From contig JAEDMJ010000004.1 in NCBI GenBank assembly GCA_016303065.1, positions 1 to 64,000 on the forward strand: DNA of 64,000 nucleotides. Reading direction: 5' to 3'. Source of the stretch: Clostridiales bacterium. Its GTDB lineage: Bacteria > Bacillota > Clostridia > Oscillospirales > QAMX01. The notes under the pieces are model-generated. The model ran no database searches and was not told the DNA's origin. It saw nothing but the letters and a program-made list of their open reading frames with translations. Positions 26,869 to 35,161 of the stretch are shown piece by piece. The translations under genes were made by a program, and so were the position numbers. Every line of letters begins with the position of its first letter. Positions within the stretch are counted from its first letter, which is position 1.

Positions 26869-28686
26869 TTATTTGTTCTCACTCACGCCTGAGAGCCTGT
26901 AAACAAGTACGGAGCTGGGGGGGAGATCGACCTTCAGCCTTCTCGGGTGTTCGCCCTGTCGGATCGGGGAAGAGCGGATGCGCTGGCGAACTTGCATTCC
27001 GCTTCCGTAAAATTCCTCGCTGTCGGTGTTCAGCACAAGCCGGAACAGGCCGGAATCGGAGGTGCCGAGAAGATAATTTTTTCGGGCGACGGGGGTCGTG
27101 TTTACGACGACGAGGAGGGTTTCGCTTTGACTGCGGCGAAAATAGCTGTATACGTCGAAAATCGCATCGTCGGCGTTTGACCATTCAAATCCGTTCCAGG
27201 AGCGGTCGTCGCTCCAGAGCGCGGGATGGCGGCGGTAGAACCGGGTGAGAGTGCGGACGAAGTTCATCAGCTTCCAGTGGCTCTCGTAAGCCGTAAGCTT
27301 CCATTCAAGCGGCTCGTAATAGCGCCATTCGATGAACTGTCCGAATTCGGTGCCCATAAAGATAAGTTTTTTGCCGGGACAGGTATACATATATGCCAGG
27401 TACATGCGAAGAGAATCGAATTTCGTCCGATAGTCCCCGGGCATTTTGTCCAGAAAACTCTTTTTCCCGTGGACGCATTCGTCGTGGGACAGGGGAAGAA
27501 TGAAGCTTTCGGAAAAAGCGTACATCATCGGAAAGGTCAGAAGACCGTGGGAGCCGCTTCGGAAAAGCGGATCGGTCTGCATGTACCGGAGAGTGTCGTT
27601 CATCCAGCCCATATTCCATTTATAAGTGAATCCGAGCCCGCCCGAGGAAACCGGAGCGGTGACGCCGCGGTAGTCGGAAGATTCTTCGGCGATCATGAGG
27701 GCGTTGGGGTGGAATCTGCCGACGGCGTCGTTCAGCTCGCGGAGAAAGAGCTCGCCGTATGGGTTGACGCTCTCGGGAGTGGGACGGTTCATGTCGCGGT
27801 AGAGTATCGCGGAGACGGCGTCAACGCGAAGTCCGTCGATGCGGTATTCGTCGAACCACCACAGCGCGGAGGAGATGAGAAAATCGCGCACATACTCGCT
27901 TTCGAAGTTGAAGCGCATTGTCCCCCAGAGCGGGTGTTGGGCAAGCGCGGGGTCGGAGGGCTCGAAGAGCGGCGTCCCGTCGAAAAGCCGCAGTCCGGCT
28001 TCGTCGCGGGGAAAATGTGCCGGGACCCAGTCGAGGATCAGACCGATGCCTTCGGCGTGGAGTCTGTCCACCAGATATTTGAAGTCGTCGGGAGTTCCCC
28101 AGCGGGAGGTCGGGGCAAAATACCCGGTCGTCTGATAGCCCCACGAGCCGTCAAAGGGAAATTCGCAGACGGGCAGAAGCTCGATGTGAGTAAAGCCGAA
28201 GCGGCGGGCGTGTTCGGCCAGTCCGTCGGCAAGGGTGCGGTAGCTGCCGGTGTCGCCGCGCCATGAACCGGCGTGGACTTCATATATGGAAAGGGGACGG
28301 GCGTCCCGGGGCGGAAGCGCGGAAACCCGCCGGTCGTGCGCGGTTTGGCGGCGGAAACGGTATTTTGACTTCCAGGTGACGGAAGCGGTGCCCGGGCGAA
28401 GCTCGGAATACCTGCCGCAGGGGTCGGCGCGGAAGAACTGCTCTCCGGAGGGGGTGACGATCCGGTATTTGTAAAGCGTGCCTTCCGCCATGCCGCGCAC
28501 GGACAGCCGCCATATTCCGCCGCCGCAGCGCTGCATTGGGAGCCCTTCTGCGCTCCATCCGTCGAAGCTTCCCACAAGGTATACTTTTTCGGCGTTCGGG
28601 GCCCAGACGGCAAAGCTGAAGCCGTCGGCCGTCGGACGGCAGCCGGGAGCTTCGGGAGAGTTTTGACGGAATATTCCGCGGTACAT
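26869..28686 (-). CDS. glgB: 1,4-alpha-glucan branching enzyme
   Basis: A 605-residue GH13 branching enzyme that makes alpha-1,6 branches. A CBM48-like domain covers residues 15-100 (FAVWAPNAEKVYLVGSFDGW), followed by the barrel with ELLPVCEFPFDGSWGYQ, nucleophile region GLRVDAVSA, acid IAEESSDYRG and LPLSHDECVHGK. ATG 28686 is chosen since GGAGG lies eight bases upstream; an in-frame TTG earlier sits inside that site. It is the first gene of the glycogen operon. Confidence 0.96.
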   Translation of the reverse strand: MYRGIFRQNSPEAPGCRPTADGFSFAVWAPNAEKVYLVGSFDGWSAEGLPMQRCGGGIWRLSVRGMAEGTLYKYRIVTPSGEQFFRADPCGRYSELRPGTASVTWKSKYRFRRQTAHDRRVSALPPRDARPLSIYEVHAGSWRGDTGSYRTLADGLAEHARRFGFTHIELLPVCEFPFDGSWGYQTTGYFAPTSRWGTPDDFKYLVDRLHAEGIGLILDWVPAHFPRDEAGLRLFDGTPLFEPSDPALAQHPLWGTMRFNFESEYVRDFLISSALWWFDEYRIDGLRVDAVSAILYRDMNRPTPESVNPYGELFLRELNDAVGRFHPNALMIAEESSDYRGVTAPVSSGGLGFTYKWNMGWMNDTLRYMQTDPLFRSGSHGLLTFPMMYAFSESFILPLSHDECVHGKKSFLDKMPGDYRTKFDSLRMYLAYMYTCPGKKLIFMGTEFGQFIEWRYYEPLEWKLTAYESHWKLMNFVRTLTRFYRRHPALWSDDRSWNGFEWSNADDAIFDVYSYFRRSQSETLLVVVNTTPVARKNYLLGTSDSGLFRLVLNTDSEEFYGSGMQVRQRIRSSPIRQGEHPRRLKVDLPPSSVLVYRLSGVSENK

Positions 28687-28750
28687 ACCGATCGCCTCCA
28701 AACACCGTAAAAGCTTTTCTGCCTCGTAATACTACCATATACCAATTAAT

Positions 28751-28780
28751 ATTATACATCCTGCAATATTGTTTCGTCAA
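28751..28780 (-). promoter_or_regulatory. Promoter of the glycogen operon
   Basis: TTGACG at 28780-28775, 18-base spacer, TATAAT at 28756-28751. The leader to glgB is about 60 bases and shows no riboswitch-like fold that I recognise. Confidence 0.75.
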
Positions 28781-28899
28781 GGGAAAAGCACAGCGAAAGA
28801 TGGGGAATGCTTTTGAAAAATGCCCGGAACGACTTTTGAAGAGGCGGCATAGTATGGATTGCCGGGGGGGAGGAATGGTTTACGGAGTTTTATATTCTG

Positions 28900-29130
28900 G
28901 TGAGAACCGCAACGTACGCTCAGTCGGTAATAAGGCTTCTCAGCGGGAAAGGCATAAGATCCAGACAGGTGAAGAGTCCCGTGGAGATAAGCCGGAACGG
29001 CTGCGGGTATGCCGTTGCGGTTAAAAATTCGGATCCGGAGAGCCTGACGGCGGCAATGGAGCAGTCGGGGCTTCCGAATTTTAAGATATATTCGACCTCG
29101 GACGGCAGAAATTTTCATCAGATCCGCTGA
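28900..29130 (+). CDS. DUF3343 putative Se/S carrier protein, start uncertain
   Basis: A 76-residue frame resembling DUF3343 proteins: a helix TATYAQSVIRLLSGKGI, then VKSPVEISRNGCGYAVAV containing the family's PREIS-GCG pattern and a single cysteine. These small proteins are thought to ferry sulfide or selenide equivalents and often sit beside cysteine desulfurases, as here. The first beta-strand (EFYILV) is open upstream of GTG 28900 but has no start codon in frame. Dropping one base from the G7 run at 28864-28870 would join it to ATG 28854. So either a slippage site, a sequencing error or an unusual start is involved. Confidence 0.65.
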   Translation: MRTATYAQSVIRLLSGKGIRSRQVKSPVEISRNGCGYAVAVKNSDPESLTAAMEQSGLPNFKIYSTSDGRNFHQIR

Positions 29131-29170
29131 GAAAAGGCGGTTTTTGCAGCGCGGGAGTGGTGATGAATAA

Positions 29171-30313
29171 ATGGCGCTTGTGTATTTGGACAGTGCGGCG
29201 ACAAGCCTCTGGCGTCCCGTCGCCGTGGCGGAGGCGGTGTCCCGTTCGGTGATGCTTCACGCGGGCTACGGCAGAAATCAGTCGTCTTCGGCAGACGCTG
29301 CGGCCGGAGAGATATATTCGTGCCGGTGCGCAGCGGCGGAAATGTTCAATGTCGGGGACCCGGCGGACGTGGTGTTCTGCCTGAACGCAACGCACGCGCT
29401 GAACACGGCGATATTCGGCCTTTTCGTTCCGGGACGCCCCTGCGTCATCTCGGGATACGAGCACAACGCCGTGGTCAGACCGCTTGGCGAGCTGGAGCGA
29501 AGGGGAGCGACAGAGGTTTTTGCCGCGGAGAGCGCGCTTTTCGATAAGGAGGACGCCGTCCGGGCTTTTGAACGCATGACGGCCGAAAAAAAACCGGGGC
29601 TTGTGGTCTGCACCATGGTCGGAAACGTGTTCGGAAACGTGATGCCCGTGGAGGAGATCGGCAGGATATGCCGGAAATACGGCGCGCGGTTTGTCGTCGA
29701 CGCTTCCCAGGCGGCCGGGACAATACCCGTGGATGTAAAGGCCTGCCTTGCGGACGCGGTGTGCATGCCCGGACACAAGGGGCTCATGGGGCCGACCGGG
29801 ACAGGATTGCTGCTTTTGGGAAAAAACAGGCCTGAACCCTTCCTGTTCGGCGGGACGGGAACGGCTTCGGAAGAGGCCGGACAGCCGGAAACAAGTCCGG
29901 AGCGGTACGAGTCCGGAACGCTCAACGTGTGCGGCATATGCGGGCTTGGAGCGGCGCTTAAATACGTCCGGGAAAAGGGCGGCCGGCTCCATGAGCGGAA
30001 AAAGGCCCTCTGCGAGATCTTCGCTTCGCGTCTGGAGCGGGAGGGCTTCCGGATCTTTGCGCCGGGGGACGGTTTTGAAGCCGGGCTTTTTTCGTTCGAC
30101 GCCGGATTTGACTCGGAGACTGCGGCGGGAATGCTTGCTTCGCGCGGGATTGCCGTTCGGGGAGGGCTTCACTGCGCCCCGCTTGCCCACAGGTCCGCCG
30201 GAACTCTTGAGCGGGGGACCGTGAGAATAAGTCCGAACCCGGATATCGGAAAAAGAACTGCCGTTCGCGCCGCAGAGACGATCGCAGGGGTGCTGTCCGC
30301 CGCGCGCGGGTAA
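29171..30313 (+). CDS. Cysteine desulfurase family protein
   Basis: A 380-residue PLP enzyme of the NifS/SufS superfamily that would take sulfur (or selenium) from cysteine. VYLDSAATSLWRP opens the protein; YEHNAVVRPL, VVDASQAAGTIPVD, the PLP lysine in MPGHKGLMGPTGTG (Lys203) and a catalytic cysteine in GGLHCAPLAH (Cys335) are all present. The sequence fits the Firmicutes subgroup that accompanies DUF3343 carriers rather than IscS. No iscU or sufBCD is adjacent, so it may serve a specialised sulfur or selenium transfer. Confidence 0.92.
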   Translation: MALVYLDSAATSLWRPVAVAEAVSRSVMLHAGYGRNQSSSADAAAGEIYSCRCAAAEMFNVGDPADVVFCLNATHALNTAIFGLFVPGRPCVISGYEHNAVVRPLGELERRGATEVFAAESALFDKEDAVRAFERMTAEKKPGLVVCTMVGNVFGNVMPVEEIGRICRKYGARFVVDASQAAGTIPVDVKACLADAVCMPGHKGLMGPTGTGLLLLGKNRPEPFLFGGTGTASEEAGQPETSPERYESGTLNVCGICGLGAALKYVREKGGRLHERKKALCEIFASRLEREGFRIFAPGDGFEAGLFSFDAGFDSETAAGMLASRGIAVRGGLHCAPLAHRSAGTLERGTVRISPNPDIGKRTAVRAAETIAGVLSAARG

Positions 30314-30326
30314 AAAAAAGCGCACG

Positions 30327-30359
30327 CTGCGGCGCCGTCCGTAAAGGAAGGCGCCGCAG
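30327..30359 (-). terminator. Terminator after the MetRS-derived gene
   Basis: A perfect ten-base-pair stem CTGCGGCGCC/GGCGCCGCAG with a 13-base loop. On the minus strand it is followed, after seven bases, by a run of T. On the plus strand no T tract follows, but it may still slow transcription leaving the cysteine desulfurase gene. Confidence 0.65.
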
Positions 30360-30419
30360 GAACCTGTATCGGATTTTCGCTCTGTGAAACAATGACGGCG
30401 TCCGCTGCACCTGCCGGCA

Positions 30420-30980
30420 TCAGTCGATTTTGGGAAAAAGTACGGAGATGTTCCGGGGAATACGTTTTACACCGACATCCTGCTCTTTCCATTCAGTTCC
30501 GACGCCGAGCCATTCCGACACCTTTGCTGAGGAAAAAGGCAGAAAAGGATTCAGCAGAACTGCAATGTTGGCAATCAGATACGCACAGCTGCCGATGGTG
30601 TTTCTGCATTTTTCAGGATCGTCTGATCTTGTTCTCCAGGGCCGGTTTTCATCATAATAGGCGTTGCCGAATCGAACGGCTTCAAATATTTCATCAAGCG
30701 CCTCGCGGAAGGAGCCTTTTTCTATTTTTTCTCCAACGGATTTATACAACTGCCCTATTCGCTCCCTGATACCGGCGTCAACAGTTGCAGGCGCAACCTG
30801 ACAGTCAAGATATTTGACGGCAAAAGCAAGCGTGCGGTTGACAAAATTTCCCCATGCGCCTACCAGCTCGGAGTTGTTTTGCTTTTTGAATTCCCGCCCG
30901 GAGAAATCCGTGTCCCTCTTTTCGGGACCGTTGGCATATGGCCATGCTCCTCCAACAATGATGTTTTCAATGTTTTCCAC
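30420..30980 (-). CDS. Methionyl-tRNA synthetase derivative lacking the catalytic domain
   Basis: A 186-residue intact frame made of two separate MetRS pieces. Residues 1-20 (NIIVGGAWPYANGP) are the very start of a MetRS Rossmann fold, ending just before the HIGH motif. Residues 21-186 begin at EKRDTDFSGREF, pass NNSELVGAWGNFVNRTLAF and end NISVLFPKID, which is the anticodon-binding helical domain. The HIGH motif, zinc knuckle and KMSKS loop, some 350-400 residues, are gone in one in-frame step. It cannot activate methionine but could still bind tRNA-Met. GTG 30980 follows GAGG. It is controlled by a T-box leader. A pseudogene or an assembly deletion are the alternatives. Confidence 0.82.
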   Translation of the reverse strand: MENIENIIVGGAWPYANGPEKRDTDFSGREFKKQNNSELVGAWGNFVNRTLAFAVKYLDCQVAPATVDAGIRERIGQLYKSVGEKIEKGSFREALDEIFEAVRFGNAYYDENRPWRTRSDDPEKCRNTIGSCAYLIANIAVLLNPFLPFSSAKVSEWLGVGTEWKEQDVGVKRIPRNISVLFPKID

Positions 30981-31042
30981 TGTTTTTTTGCCTCATTTCT
31001 TTATGGTTGTAACACTTGGATGCCGCGCAGATAAATCTGCAG

Positions 31043-31088
31043 AAAAAAACGCTCTCACCCCCCATACACAGTACAAGGGACGAGAGCG
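31043..31088 (-). terminator. Intrinsic terminator of the T-box leader
   Basis: CGCTCTCGTCCC (31088-31077) pairs with the GGGTGAGAGCG arm (31060-31050), and TTTTTTT follows at 31049-31043. The 5' arm borders the T-box sequence, as needed for the competing antiterminator. Confidence 0.85.
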
Positions 31089-31343
31089 AAATACTCACGT
31101 GTTACCACCCCGATTCGCTTGTTTCTCACGATAACAAGCCTTGTCAAGTTCGGACAGGAAATGATCTGTCGAAACTCTGTCGCTGTTACGGGCGATCCCG
31201 GCGCAGTCTAACCCCAAAAGGGCTCGGTGCGCAGCTCGGAGACCATGTTCGGCAAGATCCGCTTTATCCATTCACAGCACATCGTTGGATGATGGGATTC
31301 TCTGAAAAGCTTCAGCTGCTTACTCTTTCTCGTCATTGCTGTT
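31043..31343 (-). ncRNA. T-box leader, methionine specificity
   Basis: A tRNA-sensing leader of about 300 bases. From 5' to 3' on the minus strand: an AGAGAA motif near 31305, a candidate specifier ATG at 31271-31269, the T-box GGGGTGGTAAC at 31111-31101 and a terminator stem ending in seven T. Uncharged tRNA-Met pairing with specifier and T-box would favour the antiterminator and allow expression of the MetRS-derived gene. The methionine call rests on the ATG and on the downstream gene. Confidence 0.88.
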
Positions 31344-31349
31344 TTACTC

Positions 31350-31378
31350 ATTATACTGCAAGCAGTTCCAAAAAGCAA
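31350..31378 (-). promoter_or_regulatory. Promoter of the T-box leader
   Basis: TTGCTT at 31378-31373, 17-base spacer, perfect TATAAT at 31355-31350, just upstream of the predicted leader. Confidence 0.78.
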
Positions 31379-31410
31379 TAGTGCAAACCTGTTTTTTGGC
31401 GTTTGCAAAG

Positions 31411-31447
31411 CAAAAGGGAGACAATTCCTGTGCGGAGCGTCTCCCTT
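31411..31447 (-). terminator. Terminator of the DUF1538/P-II operon
   Basis: A perfect stem AAGGGAGAC/GTCTCCCTT with a 16-base loop and TTTT on the minus strand, 31 bases after the P-II-like stop. Confidence 0.78.
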
Positions 31448-31478
31448 CTGCCTCTTTTTTGTTTTTTTTTGAGGGGCG

Positions 31479-32150
31479 TCAGCTTGGGTCGAACTCCCTG
31501 AGCCCTGCGGCGGAGGAGATCGGAAGCGAGAAAACGATCGCCCCGGCCGGAGTGTCGGTTCCGGCCTTTTCCATGATCGCCTTCATTATTCCGGCTTTTT
31601 TGGAGCTTTTTGCGGCGATGATGACGACTTCCTTTTCGTTGGCAAGGGAAACCCCGAAGAACTTTTCGGCGTATTTCGCTCCGCTTCCCTTCGCGTGCAG
31701 AACGGTGCCTCCCGAGGCCCCGGCGGAACGGGCGGCATCCATGACGTCGTCGATATAGCTCTGGTTGAAAATTGCCAGAATGAGCTCGTGGTCATAGCTG
31801 TGTTCCGGGGCGGAGCCGCCCGGAACGGTGTTGTTTGTGAGATATGCCATAGTGCGTCCTCCTCCCACGCTTTTGACCGGGACGGCCATCATAACGCCGT
31901 TTCCGGGGATGTCAATGAAGAGCTTTCTTTTCGCGTTTTTGATGAGCTGAGCGGTTTTGTCGCCGTCGGCAACGGAAGCGACGACGGCTTTTTCGGATGC
32001 GGACAGCCCGTAGATGTCGAGGTGTTCCTGGGTCGCGGTGCCGCGGCCGAGAAACACGAGAACAAGCGGAAGGTCCAGCTCGTGATATATCGAAGCCATC
32101 TTTTCCGCGGCGGGACGGTCCACGACGGAGAGAATGAAATTGAGTTCCAC
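31479..32150 (-). CDS. P-II-like signalling protein with two ferredoxin-like halves
   Basis: A 223-residue protein built from two P-II-type alpha/beta halves. LILAIFNQSYIDDVMDAARSAGASGGTVLHAKG is a clear second-half P-II pattern (ending in a glycine-rich T-loop base), and the first half (LNFILSVVDRPAAEKMASIYHE) is more divergent. GTG 32150 follows GGGAGGTG; the open frame upstream overlaps the DUF1538 stop and is ignored. P-II proteins bind nucleotides and gate membrane transporters, so it probably regulates the DUF1538 protein encoded directly before it. Confidence 0.85.
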   Translation of the reverse strand: MELNFILSVVDRPAAEKMASIYHELDLPLVLVFLGRGTATQEHLDIYGLSASEKAVVASVADGDKTAQLIKNAKRKLFIDIPGNGVMMAVPVKSVGGGRTMAYLTNNTVPGGSAPEHSYDHELILAIFNQSYIDDVMDAARSAGASGGTVLHAKGSGAKYAEKFFGVSLANEKEVVIIAAKSSKKAGIMKAIMEKAGTDTPAGAIVFSLPISSAAGLREFDPS

Positions 32151-32154
32151 CTGT

Positions 32155-33675
32155 TCACACCTCCCAAAGTTCGATGATCTCGTTGTCCTCAAAGGACGGG
32201 ATCTCTTCCGCTTCGGCGCGTTTTCTCTTTATGGTGTACACAACGCCCGTGATCTGAACCGTGATAAGCGGCATCATTGCGACAAGCGTGACAAGCCCGA
32301 ATGCATCGGTGAGAATGTTGCCGCCGGCCGCCTGGCATGCACCCATGGCCAGGGGAAGCATAAATGTTGCGGTCATCGGACCGGAGGCCACGCCGCCGGA
32401 GTCGAACGCGATGGCTGTGAACATCTGGGGCACAAAGAAACTGAGGACAAGGGCGATTATGTATCCGGGGACAATGAACCAGAGAATGCTTATGCCGGTC
32501 AGAACTCTGACCATCGCAAGGGCCATGGCGGCCGCAATGGCAATGGAGAGGCTTATGCGCATTGCCTTTTTGGAAATCGCGCCTGCGCTTATCTCTTCGA
32601 CCTGACTGGTCAGAACGTGGACGGCCGGTTCCGCCGAGATCACGAACCAGCCGATGACGGCGGCGATCGGAATGAGAAGATACCGTGTCCATCCGCTGCC
32701 GAGAGTCCGGCCGAGGATCGTGCCAAGGGACGAAAAGCCGACGTTCACGCCGGTCAGAAACAGGACGAGTCCGGCGTAGGTGAACAAAAGGCCGACGAGT
32801 ATTCTCGCCAGGGGAAGACGGCGGAGCTTCAGAAAGAAGATCTGGAAGATGAGGAAAAATACGACTATCGGCAAAAGCGCCAGTGCGACCTCCTTCAGGT
32901 AGTGGGGCACGGCGCGGAGGTACGACGTGCCGAGCTCGACCGTGTTTGCGTATTCGGCAGCCGCCGCGGCGGAGATTTCTTCGCTTGTGCCGGTATAGAA
33001 AAATCCGAGTATGAGAACGGCAAGGATCGGTCCGATGGAGCAGAGGGAAACAAGTCCGAAGCTGTCGGCTTCGGCGTTTTTGTCGCTTCGGATGGATGCG
33101 ACGCCCACGCCGAGGGACATGATGAACGGGACCGTCATCGGGCCGGTCGTGACGCCTCCGGCGTCAAAGGCGACGCTGAGATAGTTCGGGTCGGAAAATG
33201 CGGCGAGGATGAAGACCGCCGCGTATAAAAACAGCAAAACCCACCTGAGCTGTATCCCGAGCAGGATTCGCAGCATGCAGATCACGAGAAAGAAGCCGAC
33301 GCCAACGGACACGGTGACGATGAGAACCGTCGTGTCTATGTGCGGGACGTTGTCAGCCAGCACCTGGAGATCCGGTTCGGCGACGGTGATAATTATGCCC
33401 AGAAGGAAGCTTACGCCGAGGATCAGCCAGATATTCTTTGATTTTGTGAGCCTTGAACCGATATGATTTCCTATCAGTGTCATCGAGCTTTCTGCGCCGA
33501 AGGTGAAAAGTCCGAGCCCGGCTATGAGCATCGCCGTTCCGATGACGAATGAAAGCATCAGATCGGTCGAAACGGGCGCAACGGTAAAGCAGAGCGCGGC
33601 AACGATCAGCGCGACGGGAAGAACCGATACAAGAGATTCTTTGATTTTTTTGAACAGTTCGTTTTTTACAAGCAA
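32155..33675 (-). CDS. DUF1538 polytopic membrane protein
   Basis: A 506-residue membrane protein with an internal repeat. Each half contains the signature AFDAGGVTTGPMTVPF (first) and AFDSGGVASGPMTATF (second), followed by a helix and an acidic loop, suggesting a two-fold inverted or tandem transporter fold with about twelve helices. TTG 33675 is chosen because GGAGG lies seven bases upstream. DUF1538 proteins commonly travel with P-II-like partners; the substrate is not known to me. Confidence 0.87.
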   Translation of the reverse strand: MLVKNELFKKIKESLVSVLPVALIVAALCFTVAPVSTDLMLSFVIGTAMLIAGLGLFTFGAESSMTLIGNHIGSRLTKSKNIWLILGVSFLLGIIITVAEPDLQVLADNVPHIDTTVLIVTVSVGVGFFLVICMLRILLGIQLRWVLLFLYAAVFILAAFSDPNYLSVAFDAGGVTTGPMTVPFIMSLGVGVASIRSDKNAEADSFGLVSLCSIGPILAVLILGFFYTGTSEEISAAAAAEYANTVELGTSYLRAVPHYLKEVALALLPIVVFFLIFQIFFLKLRRLPLARILVGLLFTYAGLVLFLTGVNVGFSSLGTILGRTLGSGWTRYLLIPIAAVIGWFVISAEPAVHVLTSQVEEISAGAISKKAMRISLSIAIAAAMALAMVRVLTGISILWFIVPGYIIALVLSFFVPQMFTAIAFDSGGVASGPMTATFMLPLAMGACQAAGGNILTDAFGLVTLVAMMPLITVQITGVVYTIKRKRAEAEEIPSFEDNEIIELWEV

Positions 33676-33724
33676 ATGACCGCCTCCGACGATATGAATT
33701 CTGAACATGGATAAACTTGATAAT

Positions 33725-33752
33725 ATTATACACAAAACAGCGCCGTTTGCAA
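33725..33752 (-). promoter_or_regulatory. Promoter of the DUF1538/P-II operon
   Basis: TTGCAA at 33752-33747, 16-base spacer, TATAAT at 33730-33725, about 50 bases before the TTG start. Confidence 0.68.
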
Positions 33753-33951
33753 CATAAAATAAGCAATATTCACATTAAAGTTACAAAATTTGTGGGATTG
33801 AGAGATTTTCTGCCGGTGGGGAGCGGGCATATATGTACATATTTGAAAAATGAAAACAGGCGCGGCGGGCCGGAGCTTCCGGGAAAACAGGCTCTGCCGC
33901 GGAAGGCGTTTTGCCGGGGTCAAAGTTGTGGACTTTTGATGATATATATGG

Positions 33952-33957
33952 TATAAT
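33952..33957 (+). promoter_or_regulatory. Probable -10 box of the ruvCAB operon
   Basis: A perfect TATAAT 31 bases before the ruvC GTG. No good -35 box is found at 16-18 bases, so the promoter is only partly supported. Confidence 0.45.
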
Positions 33958-33988
33958 AGAAGGAAATATTGATGCGGAGGCCGGATGC

Positions 33989-34501
33989 GTGATAATTCTC
34001 GGAATCGATCCCGGAGTCGGAATCGTCGGATACGGCGCGCTGTCCGTGGGGCGGGGCGCCGGAAGGGGGCATATCTCCGCCATTGGGCACGGCGTCATAA
34101 CCACGCCGCCGAACACGGACATCTGCATTCGGCTTGAAGAGATATATTCGGATATGCTGACTCTTGCGGACAAGTTCCATCCGGACGCCGCGGCGGTCGA
34201 AGAGCTTTTCTTTGTGAACAATACGACGACGGGCATTCCCGTCGCGGAGGCGAGGGGCGTCATACTTCTGGCGCTGACACGGAAAAAAATACCGGTTTTT
34301 GAATACACCCCGATGCAGGTGAAAACCGCTGTGACGGGGTACGGCAAGGCGACAAAAAAGCAGATGATGGACCAGGTCACGCTCAGGCTGGGGCTTCCGG
34401 AAACGCCGAAGCCGGACGATGCGGCGGATGCGCTGGCCATTGCCATGTGTCATGCCTTTACCTCGGCGGGAAGTATGGCTTCGTTCAGAAGGGGGATTTG
34501 A
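33989..34501 (+). CDS. ruvC: Crossover junction endodeoxyribonuclease RuvC
   Basis: A 170-residue Holliday junction resolvase. IILGIDPGVGIVGYG supplies the first catalytic aspartate, VEELFFVNN the glutamate, and the KPDDAADALAIAMCH helix the C-terminal acidic pair. GTG 33989 has GGAGG eight bases upstream; the frame extends 26 codons further through the -10 box and is excluded. It acts with RuvAB, encoded next. Confidence 0.96.
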   Translation: MIILGIDPGVGIVGYGALSVGRGAGRGHISAIGHGVITTPPNTDICIRLEEIYSDMLTLADKFHPDAAAVEELFFVNNTTTGIPVAEARGVILLALTRKKIPVFEYTPMQVKTAVTGYGKATKKQMMDQVTLRLGLPETPKPDDAADALAIAMCHAFTSAGSMASFRRGI

Positions 34502-34505
34502 ATTC

Positions 34506-35102
34506 ATGTTCTACTACATAGAGGGCACCGTGGCCCATGTTGAGGACGGCGTGGTGGTTTTGGACTGCGGCGGCATCGGATATAAGCTTGGCGTGTCGAG
34601 GATGTCTGCGGCAAGGGCGAGGGTCGGACAGAAGCTTCGCCTGTACACGGTGATGAACGTCCGGGAGGATGCCGTCGAGCTTTTCGGATTTCCCGAAAAA
34701 GAGGAGAAGCGCTTTTTTCAGATGCTGACGGACATAACCGGAGTCGGGCCGAAGGCGGCGCTTTCGATCCTTTCCTGCGCCACGACGGACAAGCTTGCCC
34801 TTGGGATCATGACCGGGGACGAAAAGCTTTTGACAAGCGCCCAGGGAGTCGGAAAAAAGCTTGCCCAGAGGATCATTCTTGAACTCAGGGACAAGGTCGC
34901 GAAGGAAACGGAGTCTTCCGTGCCGGTTTCCGGACCGGAGGAGGTCTTCGCCGCGGAACCGGCGGGAGAGCGTTCAAGCGCGGTTTCGGCGCTGATGGTT
35001 CTGGGCTATTCGCGGCAGGAGGCCCTGGCGGCCGTGGCGACCGTTCCGGAGGACACGGCCGGAACGGAGGAGATCATAAGGCTTGCGCTTAAAAACACCT
35101 GA
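34506..35102 (+). CDS. ruvA: Holliday junction branch migration protein RuvA
   Basis: A 198-residue junction-binding protein. The N-terminal OB domain begins MFYYIEGTV; two helix-hairpin-helix motifs follow ([16 protein letters not shown] and [17 protein letters not shown]); the C-terminal domain that contacts RuvB ends the protein. ATG 34506 lies four bases after the ruvC stop. The length is normal. Confidence 0.96.
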   Translation: MFYYIEGTVAHVEDGVVVLDCGGIGYKLGVSRMSAARARVGQKLRLYTVMNVREDAVELFGFPEKEEKRFFQMLTDITGVGPKAALSILSCATTDKLALGIMTGDEKLLTSAQGVGKKLAQRIILELRDKVAKETESSVPVSGPEEVFAAEPAGERSSAVSALMVLGYSRQEALAAVATVPEDTAGTEEIIRLALKNT

Positions 35103-35161
35103 ATCCACGGCGGCTCGAATTTGCTGCCCCTGCTGATTTTGAAAGGAGCGGACTTAAGAAA

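Larger units (their letters stand above)
33676..33988. other. Intergenic region between the DUF1538 operon and ruvC
   Basis: About 310 bases without a gene. It carries the divergent promoters described separately. The middle part (33760-33940) has an AT-rich half and a GC-rich half and shows no long inverted repeat or conserved RNA motif that I recognise. Confidence 0.6.

Noticed and set aside
30327..30359. Terminator for the cysteine desulfurase gene
   Set aside because: The T tract is on the minus strand only, so I assign it to the MetRS-derived gene and list plus-strand action only as possible.
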